Shown: positions 15,563 to 24,722 of the stretch, one piece after another
Position numbering within the stretch: the first letter of the stretch is position 1
Layout: every line of letters begins with the position of its first letter
Source: an uncultured Draconibacterium sp.
GTDB lineage: Bacteria; Bacteroidota; Bacteroidia; Bacteroidales; Prolixibacteraceae
Direction of reading: 5' to 3'
Assembly: GCF_963675065.1 (NCBI RefSeq)
Contig: NZ_OY775906.1
Coordinates: 1,528,001 to 1,592,000, forward strand
Length of the DNA: 64,000 bases
The notes under the pieces: generated by a model
Told to the model about the DNA's origin: nothing
The model's database searches: none
The model's input: the letters and a program-made list of their open reading frames with translations, nothing else
Position numbers and translations under genes: made by a program

Positions 15563-16606
15563 ATGCAAAAAACAATATTAATAACCGGAACAGCCGGATT
15601 TATAGCCTCAAAAGTTGCTGAACAATTAGCCCAACAAAACCACCGGGTAATTGGAATCGATAATATCAACGATTACTATGATGTGCGTTTAAAATATGCC
15701 CGTTTAAGCGATGCAGGTTTTGATACATATAATAACGATATTCCTTTTGGTAAAAAAATACAAAGTTCCCTTTATCCGAACTACCAATTTATTCGGATAG
15801 ACATTGACGACAAAGAGGCTTTAGAACAACTCTTTAAAGAATACCAGTTCAATAAAGTTGTTAACCTGGCCGCTCAGGCAGGCGTACGCTATTCAATTAG
15901 CAATCCATACAGCTATTTGCAAAGTAATCTAGTTGGTTTCCTGAATATACTTGAATGTTGCAGGCATTATGAGGTAAAAGACTTGATTTATGCTTCATCA
16001 AGTTCTGTATATGGATTAAACGATAAAGTTCCATTTGAAGAAATGGATCAGGTAGATTCCCCCGTTAGCCTTTATGCTGCCACCAAAAAAAGCAACGAAC
16101 TAATGGCGCATGCCTACAGTAAATTATATAACATTCGAACAGCGGGATTACGTTTTTTTACCGTTTACGGCCCTTATGGCCGCCCGGATATGGCTCCAAT
16201 GCTCTTCGCCAAAGCCATAAGTAACGATCAACCCATTAATATTTTTAATGAAGGAAATCTGATGCGCGATTTTACCTACATCGACGATATTGTAGAAGGA
16301 ACAATAAAAATTATAATTAATAATGAAAGGTTTTCACCAGATAAAAATGATGTCTTTTACCATATATTCAACATTGGATGTAATCAACCGGTAAAATTAA
16401 TGGACTTTATTTCCGAACTGGAACTAGCCATAAGTAAAACAGCAAAGAAAAACTATCTTCCAATGCAACAAGGCGATGTTTATAAAACCTACGCCGCCAC
16501 CAAAAAATTAGAACAAACAGTTGGTTATAAACCATCAGTAAGTTTGCATGATGGTATAAATGCGTTTATCGAATGGTATAAAAGCGATAAAAACCCATTA
16601 AAATAA
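15563..16606 (+). CDS. UDP-glucuronate 4-epimerase (GAE-type SDR)
   Basis: 347 residues of the extended short-chain dehydrogenase/epimerase family. TGTAGFIASKVAEQL at the N-terminus is the NAD-binding loop, with Ala at the third glycine position. AAQAGVRYSISNPYSYLQSN, the SSSSVYG serine strand, the YAATKKSNE YxxxK pair and GLRFFTVYGPYGRPDMAP together are characteristic of enzymes that interconvert UDP-glucuronate and UDP-galacturonate. The product would give uronic acid to the polysaccharide, a plausible acceptor for the TupA-like protein at 9764. The gene is preceded by the rfbD relic and followed by a repeat array. Confidence 0.88.
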   Translation: MQKTILITGTAGFIASKVAEQLAQQNHRVIGIDNINDYYDVRLKYARLSDAGFDTYNNDIPFGKKIQSSLYPNYQFIRIDIDDKEALEQLFKEYQFNKVVNLAAQAGVRYSISNPYSYLQSNLVGFLNILECCRHYEVKDLIYASSSSVYGLNDKVPFEEMDQVDSPVSLYAATKKSNELMAHAYSKLYNIRTAGLRFFTVYGPYGRPDMAPMLFAKAISNDQPINIFNEGNLMRDFTYIDDIVEGTIKIIINNERFSPDKNDVFYHIFNIGCNQPVKLMDFISELELAISKTAKKNYLPMQQGDVYKTYAATKKLEQTVGYKPSVSLHDGINAFIEWYKSDKNPLK

Positions 16607-16809
16607 TTATTTTCTTAACTGAACTCCCCAGCACCTCGTTTGATGGCAGCGGCAAAAAGAAATCTGTCCGTTAGTCGCTTGCAACGACAAAGTATGAAAG
16701 AGTTTAGCTATTGTACAACCAACCTTCAATCGTTTTTAAAACCTTAAAGGTTTCAATACTGAGCAAACCACATCCATGCAAGTAGTGATTAAAAGCAAAC
16801 CAATAGAAG

Positions 16810-17036
16810 CTTTAGATTGCCATTTGACACTCTAAATTGCCAAAGGAAGTACCAACTTACCAATTGATGCTCTAATTTGCCGATGGAAAGGTCCAAATTG
16901 CCATTTGGTGCCTTAAATTGACAAAAGTTGGGTTTAGATGGCAAAAAAATGGCTTTAAACTGCCAATTTACGCATTAAACTGCCGGAAGACGGCTTTAGA
17001 TTGCCAATTGGAGGCTTAAATTGCCAATTGAGCACT
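16810..17036 (+). repeat. Degenerate ~20-22 bp tandem repeat array (ttaaattgccaattggaggc-like)
   Basis: Within the 494-bp spacer 16607-17100, about eleven imperfect units follow one another, each with a core resembling taaattgccaattggaggc: gattgccatttgacac, aaattgccaaaggaag, atttgccgatggaaag, aaattgccatttggtg, aaattgacaaaagttg, gatggcaaaaaaatgg, aaactgccaatttacg, aaactgccggaagacg, gattgccaattggagg, aaattgccaattgagc. Spacing is close to 20-22 bp, near two helical turns, and the units keep tgcc at a fixed place. In-frame stops and uneven spacing make a coding origin unlikely. 16607-16809 shows nothing recognisable. Function unknown; the array ends where the terminator of the reverse-strand gene begins. 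Confidence 0.65.
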
Positions 17037-17075
17037 AAAAAACCCCGTAGAAGCAATTAAACTACCACGGGGCTA
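17037..17075 (-). terminator. Intrinsic terminator of the reverse-strand gene 17101-17787
   Basis: Read on the minus strand, agccccgtggtag ... cttctacgggg forms an ~11-bp stem (one mismatch, one G-T pair) with an 8-base loop, followed at once by six T. It lies 25 bp past the stop of the gene at 17101-17787. Confidence 0.8.
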
Positions 17076-17100
17076 TTAAAAACTAAAGTTTTACACCATT

Positions 17101-17787
17101 TTACCTAAAATACCTCGATCTTTTGTCATCATTTTTCCAGAATACATATCGGCCATACTCACGAATAGTGCTGTCTTTTTCAAATAGCAAGGTAAAGGCC
17201 TTGTCACGCAACACTTTTGTTTCGTTGCCTTCATCGGCTTCACCATTGGCAGTAGCCAGTAATTCGGCCATACTCCGTGAAAGGTTACGCGCTTTGTCCA
17301 GTTTAATAAGATCAAAATTAATCAGGTTCAGCGGCTCGGGATACTTTGCTCCCAGCACAGCCAATTCAAGCAGATCCTGCACCATATCGGCTTTACTCCC
17401 GCCTTCACGGATGCGCATCACTTTTTTTAATATGTCAGAGTGATCACGATATGCAAAAGAAAAATCATGAAGCAGCTCATCACGGAATTCAAAGGCAAGG
17501 GGAGCTTGTTCACGCCATAAAAGGGTGGCTTCTTCCTGTGCCTCATAAACACTCATCCAGTTGGCCTGGCAATAACGCAAAGCACCGCTGAGTGGAATCA
17601 GGTCATCGATCAGTTGTTCGTCCATGCCGGCACCAGCAAGGACTTCCCGGTCTTCGTTAGCATCTTTGGCGAGCGTTTCAACCCGGGCAACAAAGTCTTT
17701 AACCGGTTCTGTTGGAGTTTTAATTTCGTTTAATGGTACATTTACGATTGCTTCTTCCCATAATTCAAAATCGTCTTGATAATTCAT
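17101..17787 (-). CDS. Conserved-looking hypothetical protein, acidic, 228 residues
   Basis: I do not recognise this family. The protein begins MNYQDDFELWEEAIVNVPLN, is strongly acidic and mainly helical in character, has no signal peptide, membrane segment or cysteine-rich motif, and ends with a basic KNDDKRSRYFR. Codon use looks ordinary, and an intrinsic terminator follows, so it is very probably a real, monocistronic gene. It is the only convincing reverse-strand gene in the first 46 kb and sits between two repeat regions. Its upstream side has an inverted repeat (ccgccggc 17823-17830 with gccggcgg 17879-17886) that could be a regulatory hairpin or another dispersed element. No role in polysaccharide synthesis can be claimed. 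Confidence 0.7.
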   Translation of the reverse strand: MNYQDDFELWEEAIVNVPLNEIKTPTEPVKDFVARVETLAKDANEDREVLAGAGMDEQLIDDLIPLSGALRYCQANWMSVYEAQEEATLLWREQAPLAFEFRDELLHDFSFAYRDHSDILKKVMRIREGGSKADMVQDLLELAVLGAKYPEPLNLINFDLIKLDKARNLSRSMAELLATANGEADEGNETKVLRDKAFTLLFEKDSTIREYGRYVFWKNDDKRSRYFR

Positions 17788-18030
17788 GATATAATAAAAT
17801 TTAGTAATATATTGCTAATGCTCCGCCGGCCTCTTAAGCCTAACCGGGTTTCGTTACTATTGGATGGGAAAAAGACGAGCCGGCGGTTTACATTTAGAAT
17901 ATTTCCTTGAAGTTAAGAAACATAGGTTTATTATACCAAATTTATGTTTGACAAAAACCATAATTTAGAATTATTATTGATAAATAGAAGAATTTGTAAT
18001 CATCTCAAAAAGAAGAGAATCCCTAAAATA

Positions 18031-18890
18031 GTCCCGTTAGGGACGAAATATTGGTAAAACGCAATACAAGGATAATCTCAAGTCCCGTAGGGACGACACA
18101 ACAGGAAACAGGTAATCGTGACAAATCAGAGCCCCATGAGATGTGATAACGAAAAGCCAAATTGGTAACGACAAATTCGTGCGACGCATAAAACGTTCAA
18201 GGGTACAACAATGGGATAATTGCGCCGCTTTATTCGCTACGCTCATTACCCCTGGTTACCTGCCTACCGGCAGGCAGGAAACCCGGAGCTACAGATATAT
18301 AGCCCCTACGGGGCTAACAAAAGAAATCCGTGCAATTAGTGTATAAAAAGTCCCGGTAGTGCCGTAAGATTTGTAAAGTGCAATACAACTATAGTCTCAA
18401 GTCTCGTCAGGGACGATATATCGTTAAAATAGAAAGCTATATCAATCCAAAGTCCCGTTAGGGACGGAATATTGGTAAAAACAGAATATACCATTAAAAA
18501 GTCGCGTAGGGACGACACAACAGAAAACAGGTAATCGTGACAAATCAGAGCCCCATGAGATGTGATAACGAAAAACCAAATTGGTAACGACAAATTCGTG
18601 CGACGCATAAAGCGTTCGAGGGTACACCAACGGCATAATTGCGCCGCTTTATTCGCTACGCTCATTACCCCGGGTTAAAACACGGAGCTACAGATATATC
18701 GCCCCTACGGGGCTAACAAAAGAAATCCGTGCAATTAGCGGATAAAAAGTCCCGTTAGGGCCGTAAGATTTGTAAAACGCAATACAACTATAGTCTCAAG
18801 TCCCGTCAGGGACGATATATTGTTAAAATAGAAAGCTATATCAATCCAAAGTCCCGTCGGGACGCCACATCGGTAACAGGTAAACGATAC
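18031..18890 (+). repeat. Composite REP-like block A: two ~421-bp direct repeats
   Basis: The 1.6-kb spacer 17788-19402 contains no gene. From 18031 a ~421-bp unit starting gtcccgttagggacg is repeated at 18452. Each unit strings together small palindromic modules: gtcccgttagggac, gcgccgctttattcgctacgc, aaacccggagct and cccctacggggcta. The same modules recur at 23480-24160, 27600-28250 and, in part, 20600-20800. Small open frames read through them (about 67-109 codons), but they recur as shadows of the repeat and have no start context, so they are not genes. This is the first half of the duplicated DNA flanking the fucose cassette. Confidence 0.8.
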
Positions 18891-18907
18891 AAGGCGAAAC
18901 TTAAGGA

Positions 18908-19230
18908 CACGAACAATAAGCTGAATAAGGTTTTAATCTTCTTTTTACCATATAGCTACTAAGGTTGTTCTGAAAAATAAGGTTTTACCGTGACACGAAT
19001 AACCTTCGGGTGTTTTCCAAAAGACCAGGTTTTTATCATAAACAAACCATTCCAACCCGATTCGTGTAATCCGCGCAATTGGTGCATATATTTAAGATAA
19101 TACAGAAATTATACAAAACGTTTTCCACCCTTGGGGGGAAAACTTGCCTGACTGCCGTCAGACAAAGGGGGGTCAGGAGGAGAAACGCAACATGTAATAA
19201 TTGGAGAAATCGGTGTAATTTGTGGACATT
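18908..19230 (+). repeat. Long direct repeat A', nearly identical to 24183-24505
   Basis: About 320 bp from aataagctgaataaggtttt to tgtaatttgtggac match 24183-24505 with only scattered differences. It contains a short palindrome, cctgactgccgtcagacaaagg. No coding potential. The remaining 170 bp up to gmd (19231-19402) hold a possible counterpart of the sequence upstream of the gmd relic (ttatataccttggtatcac against tttataccttagcattcc). Confidence 0.85.
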
Positions 19231-19402
19231 AACAAATTAATCCTCCGTCCGCCAGTTGCCGGACACCTCCCCGATGCTTTGATCGAGACAGGCCTTTTGC
19301 AAAGGAGGACATTCGTGCACCTGGTGCAGTTAGTCTAACAAACCCAACAATTATATACCTTGGTATCACAAAAGAAAAATTGATCAAACTAAAAATACAA
19401 TC

Positions 19403-20563
19403 ATGACACAAAAAGTAGCCCTGATAACAGGAATCACCGGACAGGACGGTGGTTATTTAGCGGAGTACCTCTTAAAAAAAGGATACATTGTTCACGGTAT
19501 CAAACGCCGTACATCACTGTTTAACACCGACCGTATCGACCACCTTTATCAGGATCCACACGTTGAAAACCGTAACCTCATCCTGCATTACGGCGATCTT
19601 ACCGACAGTATGAACCTTACCAAGATCATCCAGGAGGTTCAACCCGATGAGATCTATAACCTGGCGGCGATGAGCCACGTAAAGGTAAGCTTCGATACAC
19701 CTGAATATGTAGCCAATGCCGATGGTATCGGCACATTACGTATTCTGGAAGCGGTTCGGTTATTGGGTCTTACGGAGAAATCACGCATTTATCAGGCATC
19801 TACATCCGAATTGTATGGTCTGGTACAGGAAGTGCCGCAAAGCGAAAAGACGCCGTTCTACCCGCGCTCGCCCTATGCCGTAGCCAAAATGTATGCGTAC
19901 TGGATTACAGTAAACTACCGCGAGGCTTATAACATGCACGCCAGTAATGGTATTCTTTTTAATCATGAAAGTCCGCAACGCGGAGAGACCTTTGTTACCC
20001 GTAAGGTAACGCGTGCCATGAGCCGTATTGCCCTGGGTCTACAGGAAAAAGTATATATGGGCAACCTGTCGAGTAAACGCGACTGGGGACATGCCAAAGA
20101 TTACATCAAAGCCATGTACCTTATCCTGCAACAAGATCAGCCGGATGATTACGTAATTGCTACTGGTATTACCACTACTATTCGCGATTTTATAAAAATG
20201 GCAGGAGCTGAAGTGGGGCTGGAGATTGTTTTTGGCGGTGAAGGAGTACATGAAAAAGGGGTGATCGCCACTGTGGATGAAAAGATCTTCTGCGAAAAAG
20301 TTGGAGAGAAATACTTATCAGCTATCAAGGAGAAAATAGCTTCGAAAACAGAAATCGTTGAAGTGGATCCGCAATACTTCCGCCCGACGGAAGTTGACCT
20401 GCTGATCGGTGATCCGACTAAATCACAAACCGTTCTGGGCTGGAAACCGGAATACGACCTGAATGGGCTGGTGAAAGACATGATGCAATCCGATATCAAA
20501 CTCATGCAAAAAGACTGCTACCTGAAAGAAGGAGGCTATCAAACTTTGAATTATTTTGAGTAG
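19403..20563 (+). CDS. gmd: GDP-mannose 4,6-dehydratase
   Basis: 386 residues, full length. Converts GDP-D-mannose to GDP-4-keto-6-deoxymannose, the first step to GDP-L-fucose. The NADP-binding GITGQDGGYLAEYLL is at the N-terminus, TSELYGLVQEVPQSE carries the catalytic Thr/Glu region, YPRSPYAVAKMYAYW holds the YxxxK pair, and NHESPQRGETFVTRKVTRA is diagnostic. Fcl, which completes the pathway, is encoded at 22224. The gene is preceded by 1.4 kb of repeats, and a decayed copy of its first ~45 codons lies at 24723. Confidence 0.96.
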   Translation: MTQKVALITGITGQDGGYLAEYLLKKGYIVHGIKRRTSLFNTDRIDHLYQDPHVENRNLILHYGDLTDSMNLTKIIQEVQPDEIYNLAAMSHVKVSFDTPEYVANADGIGTLRILEAVRLLGLTEKSRIYQASTSELYGLVQEVPQSEKTPFYPRSPYAVAKMYAYWITVNYREAYNMHASNGILFNHESPQRGETFVTRKVTRAMSRIALGLQEKVYMGNLSSKRDWGHAKDYIKAMYLILQQDQPDDYVIATGITTTIRDFIKMAGAEVGLEIVFGGEGVHEKGVIATVDEKIFCEKVGEKYLSAIKEKIASKTEIVEVDPQYFRPTEVDLLIGDPTKSQTVLGWKPEYDLNGLVKDMMQSDIKLMQKDCYLKEGGYQTLNYFE

Positions 20564-20599
20564 TTTGTAGTATCCACGGATTACACTAATTTCACGAAG

Positions 20600-20810
20600 T
20601 TGAATTGCTATTCCTCCCCCTCGTTTGCAACGAGGGGTTTACATCCGGTCGTTTGTAACGACAATCGGATAGGTAATAGACTCGGGATAAAATTGCGGCG
20701 CAAACACGCAACCTGCCAGATCAACCAACTGATTGCGCCGCGTTTAAATGCTTCGCATTTACCCCGGGTTAAAACCCGGGGCTAGAGATATTAAACCTCT
20801 ACGAGGTTAA
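20600..20810 (+). repeat. REP-like palindromes between gmd and the kinase fusion gene
   Basis: The 325-bp spacer 20564-20888 contains hairpins cctcgtttgcaacgagg (near 20628) and gtcgtttgtaacgac (near 20648), then attgcggcgca ... tgattgcgccgcg and accccgggttaaaacccggggct, the same modules seen in blocks A and B. No gene. Confidence 0.7.
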
Positions 20811-20888
20811 TAATAAAATTAGTGTCATTTGTGCAATTCGTGGATAAAACAATTAAACTCAGCATTAAACAAACCGCATTAAGAAAGA

Positions 20889-22049
20889 ATGAGTAATAAT
20901 AAAAAAGTATTCGTCTCCGGCTGTTACGATATGCTGCATAGTGGTCATGTGGCCTTTTTTAAAGAAGCTTCACAATTTGGTGATGTGTATGTGGGTCTTG
21001 GCTCGGATAAAACGGTTGCCGACCTCAAAGGACGCCACACCATCAACAGTGAGCAGGAACGTTTGTATATGGTAAAATCCATTAAATATGTTACTGATGC
21101 TTTTGTAAACAGCGGTAGTGGTATTATGGACTTTAAAAACGAACTCGAAGAATTACAACCCGACTATTTTGTAGTGAATGAAGATGGTTATTCGCCAACA
21201 AAAAAGGAATTGTGTAATTCAATGGGCATAGAACTGAAGGTATTGGAGCGCATTCCCGATGCCGGCCTACCTGCACGATCAACGACATCTATGCGTACAG
21301 GCGATAACTGCACCCTGCCCTACCGTATCGATTTGGCAGGAACCTGGATCGATCAGCCATATGTATCGAAGTACCACCCGGGATGGGCGATTACCTTATC
21401 CCTGGAGCCGGTTATTGAATACAATGAACGTTGCGGAATGAGCACTTCAACACGTAATGCTGCCAAAAAGATCTGGCCCTATTACCTGCCGCTGGAGAAA
21501 CCGCAAAAGCTGGCAGAGATACTTTTTAAGTTTGAAAACACGCCCGGGTCAACGTTGATATCAGGTGCACAGGATGCCATCGGGATCTGTATCCCCGGAC
21601 TGGTTCGTCATTATTACGACAACGCATACTGGCCCAAACAATTTGAGTCGGTACATGATGAAAATATACTCGACTGGCTGGAAGACCACCTCTTTATGGT
21701 ATTACTCTGGCCACGCCCTGCAGGTACCGACCTTTTGAAAGAAACATACATCAATCCGGAAAATGTTAAGGCTTTGGCTGATGCTGCTGATGGTGCATGG
21801 CAAGCAATTCTGAATAAAGACTTATCGGAGTTTTCCCGGTACTTTAAAAGATCATTCGAAGCACAAACAACTATGTTCCCTGCCATGCTCAATCAGGAAA
21901 TTGAAAAAGTGATTGATAGCTATAAAGATCAGGCCCTGGCATGGAAACTAGCCGGAGCAGGCGGTGGTGGTTATATGATTTTGGTGGACGACCAACAACC
22001 TAAAGGGAGTATGAAAATAAAGATCAGGCGAAGAGAAACAGGACTGTAA
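20889..22049 (+). CDS. Fused cytidylyltransferase-like / GHMP sugar-kinase-like protein
   Basis: 386 residues with two domains. Residues about 5-135 are a cytidylyltransferase/adenylyltransferase fold: VSGCYDMLHSGHVAF carries the HxGH nucleotide-binding motif (H17, H20), and a TSMRTGD-like segment closes the domain. Residues about 140-386 resemble a GHMP kinase: PYRIDLAGTWIDQP (substrate loop) and WKLAGAGGGGYMILV (third GHMP motif); ISGAQDAIG stands where the phosphate loop is expected, without the usual GLGSS pattern. The order gmd, fusion, fcl suggests a part in fucose or related deoxysugar activation, phosphorylating a free sugar and then attaching a nucleotide. It is not Fkp, which is much larger and built differently. 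Substrate unknown. Confidence 0.75.
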   Translation: MSNNKKVFVSGCYDMLHSGHVAFFKEASQFGDVYVGLGSDKTVADLKGRHTINSEQERLYMVKSIKYVTDAFVNSGSGIMDFKNELEELQPDYFVVNEDGYSPTKKELCNSMGIELKVLERIPDAGLPARSTTSMRTGDNCTLPYRIDLAGTWIDQPYVSKYHPGWAITLSLEPVIEYNERCGMSTSTRNAAKKIWPYYLPLEKPQKLAEILFKFENTPGSTLISGAQDAIGICIPGLVRHYYDNAYWPKQFESVHDENILDWLEDHLFMVLLWPRPAGTDLLKETYINPENVKALADAADGAWQAILNKDLSEFSRYFKRSFEAQTTMFPAMLNQEIEKVIDSYKDQALAWKLAGAGGGGYMILVDDQQPKGSMKIKIRRRETGL

Positions 22050-22223
22050 GAAAGACTATGAGAAATAGAGACGGTGAGACGGTGAGAAGATGAGAAACAT
22101 TAATACATAATTTCTCAAAGTCCCAGTGCTCAGTGCTCACACTCGCGGTGCCCAAAGTCTCAGAGCTCAAAGTCTCATCCTCTTCGTATAATTCGTGAAA
22201 TTAGTGGACAAAAAAAAGTAACA
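22050..22223 (+). repeat. Low-complexity gagacggtgagacggtgag / agtctcagagctcaaag spacer
   Basis: The spacer before fcl consists of short imperfect repeats (gagacggtgagacggtgaga near 22066, then cagtgctcagtgctcac and aagtctcagagctcaaagtc). The same word family, in reverse complement, occurs inside the fcl coding sequence near 22947-22985. Non-coding. Confidence 0.6.
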
Positions 22224-23345
22224 ATGAATAAAGAAGCAAAAATATACATAGCCGGCCACAAAGGCCTTGTAGGATCGGCCATCTGGAAAAATTTTCAAAA
22301 CAAAGGTTATACAAATCTGATTGGCCGGAGTCTGGAAGAACTGGATTTGATGAACCAACAGGCGGTAGCCGATTTCTTTAAACAGGAAAAACCCGAATAT
22401 GTAGTTCTGGCAGCGGCAAAAGTAGGAGGTATTATAGCCAATAACACTTATCGCGGACAATTCATTTACGAAAACCTGCAGATACAAAATAATGTTATCC
22501 ACCAGGCGTATGTCCATGGCGTAAAAAAACTGTTGTTTTTGGGATCTACCTGCATTTATCCCAAACAGGCTCCTCAGCCCATGCCGGAGAATTGTCTGTT
22601 GACCGATACACTGGAGTACACCAATGAGCCTTATGCCATTGCCAAGATCGCAGGATTAAAAATGTGCGAGTCCTACAACCTGCAATACGGCACCAATTTT
22701 ATCTCGGTGATGCCGACTAACCTGTACGGTCCAAATGATAATTTTAACCTGGAGACCTCACATGTTTTGCCGGCCATGGTACGTAAGATCCATTTATCAA
22801 AATGCCTGCAAGACAACAATTGGGAAGCGATCCGCGAAGACCTGAACCGTCGACCTGTTGAAGGCACAAACGGCAAAGCTAATAAGGAGGAGATCCTCTG
22901 CATTTTATCCAAATATGGCATAGAGTGCGAACCTGAAAAGAATGCTCCCACAGTCTCAACGTCCCACCGTCTCAACGTCTCTCTCGACCTCTGGGGAACC
23001 GGCAAACCAATGCGCGAATTCCTGTGGTCGGAAGACATGGCAGATGCCTGCGTATTTTTGATGGAGAACCGAAACTTTGAGGATGTAAAAGCCGAATGTG
23101 ATGGCGCAGTTATCAATACCCATATCAACATTGGAACGGGTAAGGAAATATCAATCAAACAGCTTTCAGAAGTTATTCAAAAGGAAATTGGTTTTCAGGG
23201 AACTATTAATTTTGATACAACAAAACCTGATGGGACTATGCGAAAACTAACCGATCCATCCAAGTTACATCGACTGGGGTGGAAACACAAGATAGAATTG
23301 GAAGAAGGTATAAAGCTGATGTACGAACATTACCTGAGAGGTTAA
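22224..23345 (+). CDS. fcl: GDP-L-fucose synthase, long form with low-complexity insert
   Basis: 373 residues. Performs 3,5-epimerisation and 4-reduction of GDP-4-keto-6-deoxymannose to GDP-L-fucose. IAGHKGLVGSAIWKNF binds NADP; STCIYPKQAPQP and YAIAKIAGLKMCESY carry the catalytic Ser and YxxxK pair; WGTGKPMREFLWSEDMADAC is diagnostic. The ~320-residue E. coli form lacks the segment DLNRRPVEGTNGKANKEEI, which is usual in the Bacteroidota long form. After it, a further ~20 residues (CEPEKNAPTVSTSHRLNVS) are encoded by cagtctcaacgtcccaccgt-type repeats like those in the spacer upstream. The frame is kept and the catalytic core is intact, so the enzyme may still work. Confidence 0.94.
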   Translation: MNKEAKIYIAGHKGLVGSAIWKNFQNKGYTNLIGRSLEELDLMNQQAVADFFKQEKPEYVVLAAAKVGGIIANNTYRGQFIYENLQIQNNVIHQAYVHGVKKLLFLGSTCIYPKQAPQPMPENCLLTDTLEYTNEPYAIAKIAGLKMCESYNLQYGTNFISVMPTNLYGPNDNFNLETSHVLPAMVRKIHLSKCLQDNNWEAIREDLNRRPVEGTNGKANKEEILCILSKYGIECEPEKNAPTVSTSHRLNVSLDLWGTGKPMREFLWSEDMADACVFLMENRNFEDVKAECDGAVINTHINIGTGKEISIKQLSEVIQKEIGFQGTINFDTTKPDGTMRKLTDPSKLHRLGWKHKIELEEGIKLMYEHYLRG

Positions 23346-23417
23346 CAGCCACTGCCAATCGATTGTTGTCCTTTGGCAGCAATATATTCCAGAATACTGA
23401 GAATCGAACACCGCTGG

Positions 23418-23438
23418 CGCAGATTTGTAATCTGTGCC
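23418..23438 (+). repeat. Short palindrome gcgcagatttgtaatctgtgc
   Basis: A near-perfect hairpin (arms gcgcagatt and aatctgtgc, one mismatch, tgt loop) in the spacer after fcl. It is of the dispersed-palindrome kind and stands at the edge of repeat block B. No T-tract follows, so a terminator role is doubtful. Confidence 0.5.
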
Positions 23439-23479
23439 TCTTTTGGCACAAAAGAAAAACAATAAATAAACACGTTTGC

Positions 23480-24160
23480 ATCATTGCGGCGCATAAAGCG
23501 TTCGAGGGTACAACAACGGGATGATTGCGCCGCTTTATTCGCTGCGCTCATTACCCCGGGTTACCCGCCTACCGGCAGGCAGGAAACCCGGAGCTACAGA
23601 TATATCGCCCCTACGGGGCTAACAAAAGAAATCCGTGCAATTAGCGGATAAAAGTCCCGTTAGGGACGGAATATTGGTAAAACAGAATATACCATTAAAT
23701 CAAGTCGCGTAGGGACGACACAACAGAAAACAGGTAATCGTGACAAATCAGAGCCCCATGAGATGTGATAACGAAAAGCCAAATTGGTAACGACAAATTC
23801 GTGCGGCGCATAAAGCGTTCGAGGGTACAACAACGAGATGATTGCGCCGCTTTATTCGCTGCGCTCATTACCCCGGGTTACCCGCCTACCGGCAGGCAGG
23901 AAACCCGGAGCTACAGATATATCGCCCCTACGGGGCTAACAAAAGAAATCCGTGCAATTAGTGTATAAAAAGTCCCGGTAGGGCCGTAAGATTTGTAAAG
24001 TGCAATACAACTATAGTCTCAAGTTTCGTCAGGGACGATATATCGTTAAAATAGAAAGCTATATCAATCCAAAGTCCCGGGAGGGACGGAATATTGGTAA
24101 AAACAGAATATATCATGAAATCAAGTCCCGTAGGGACGACACAACGGGAAACAGGTAACC
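23480..24160 (+). repeat. Composite REP-like block B, same ~420-bp unit as block A
   Basis: The 1.6-kb spacer 23346-24938 repeats block A in the same orientation. gtcccgttagggacgg at 23654 and gtcccgggagggacgg at 24074 are 420 bp apart, with the same intervening modules (gcgccgctttattcgctgc, aaacccggagct, cccctacggggcta) and a preceding partial unit from 23480. Long stretches match block A almost base for base. Non-coding. Confidence 0.8.
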
Positions 24161-24182
24161 ATACCAACACGAAACCTTCAGA

Positions 24183-24505
24183 AACGAATAATAAGCTTAA
24201 TAAGGTTTTAATCTTCTTTTTACCATATAGCTACTAAGGTTGTTCTGAAAAATAAGGTTTTACCGTGACACGAATAACTTTCGGGTGTTTTCCAAAAGAC
24301 CAGGTTTTTATCATAAACAAACCATTCTAACCCGATTCGTGTAATCCGCGCAATTGGTGCATATATTTAAAATAATACAGAAATTGTACAAACCGTTTTC
24401 CCCCCAAGGGTGGAAAACTTGCCTGACTGCCGTCAGACAAAGGGGGTCAGGAGAAGAAACGAAACATGTAGTAATTAGAGAAATTGGTGTAATTCGTGGA
24501 CAAAG
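24183..24505 (+). repeat. Long direct repeat B', nearly identical to 18908-19230
   Basis: Second copy of the ~320-bp sequence that precedes gmd. The order block, long repeat, gmd start is the same in both places, so this is one duplicated segment rather than independent repeat insertions. Confidence 0.85.
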
Positions 24506-24722
24506 AAAAAAACAGTATAAAATGTGTTCTGTAGGTCATTCTTTCAGGGGTAGGAATAAAATCGTATAACAACAAAAAACACAATGAGATAGAAGTCCTG
24601 AAGTAAACGACATCAATGTATGAAGCTATGGAGTAATTTGGAAAACTCATGGAAAAAACCAAACATTTTATACCTTAGCATTCCCATAAACAAAAAATAA
24701 TAAAACGATTGAAGACAGCATC

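Noticed and set aside
16810..17036. Tandem array as a coding heptad or CRISPR array
   Set aside because: Spacing wanders between about 20 and 22 bp, stops occur in each frame, and there are no unique spacers.
18031..18850. Possible CRISPR array (regular gtcccg...gggacg units)
   Set aside because: Units are ~420 bp apart, contain several different palindromes, and the intervening sequence is itself repeated rather than unique; no cas genes.
18031..24170. Several 60-116-codon open frames on both strands in the repeat blocks (for example around 18143-18346, 18336-18665, 23765-23968, 23958-24170)
   Set aside because: They recur because the underlying repeats recur, read through palindromes in all directions, and have no start context or recognisable protein features.
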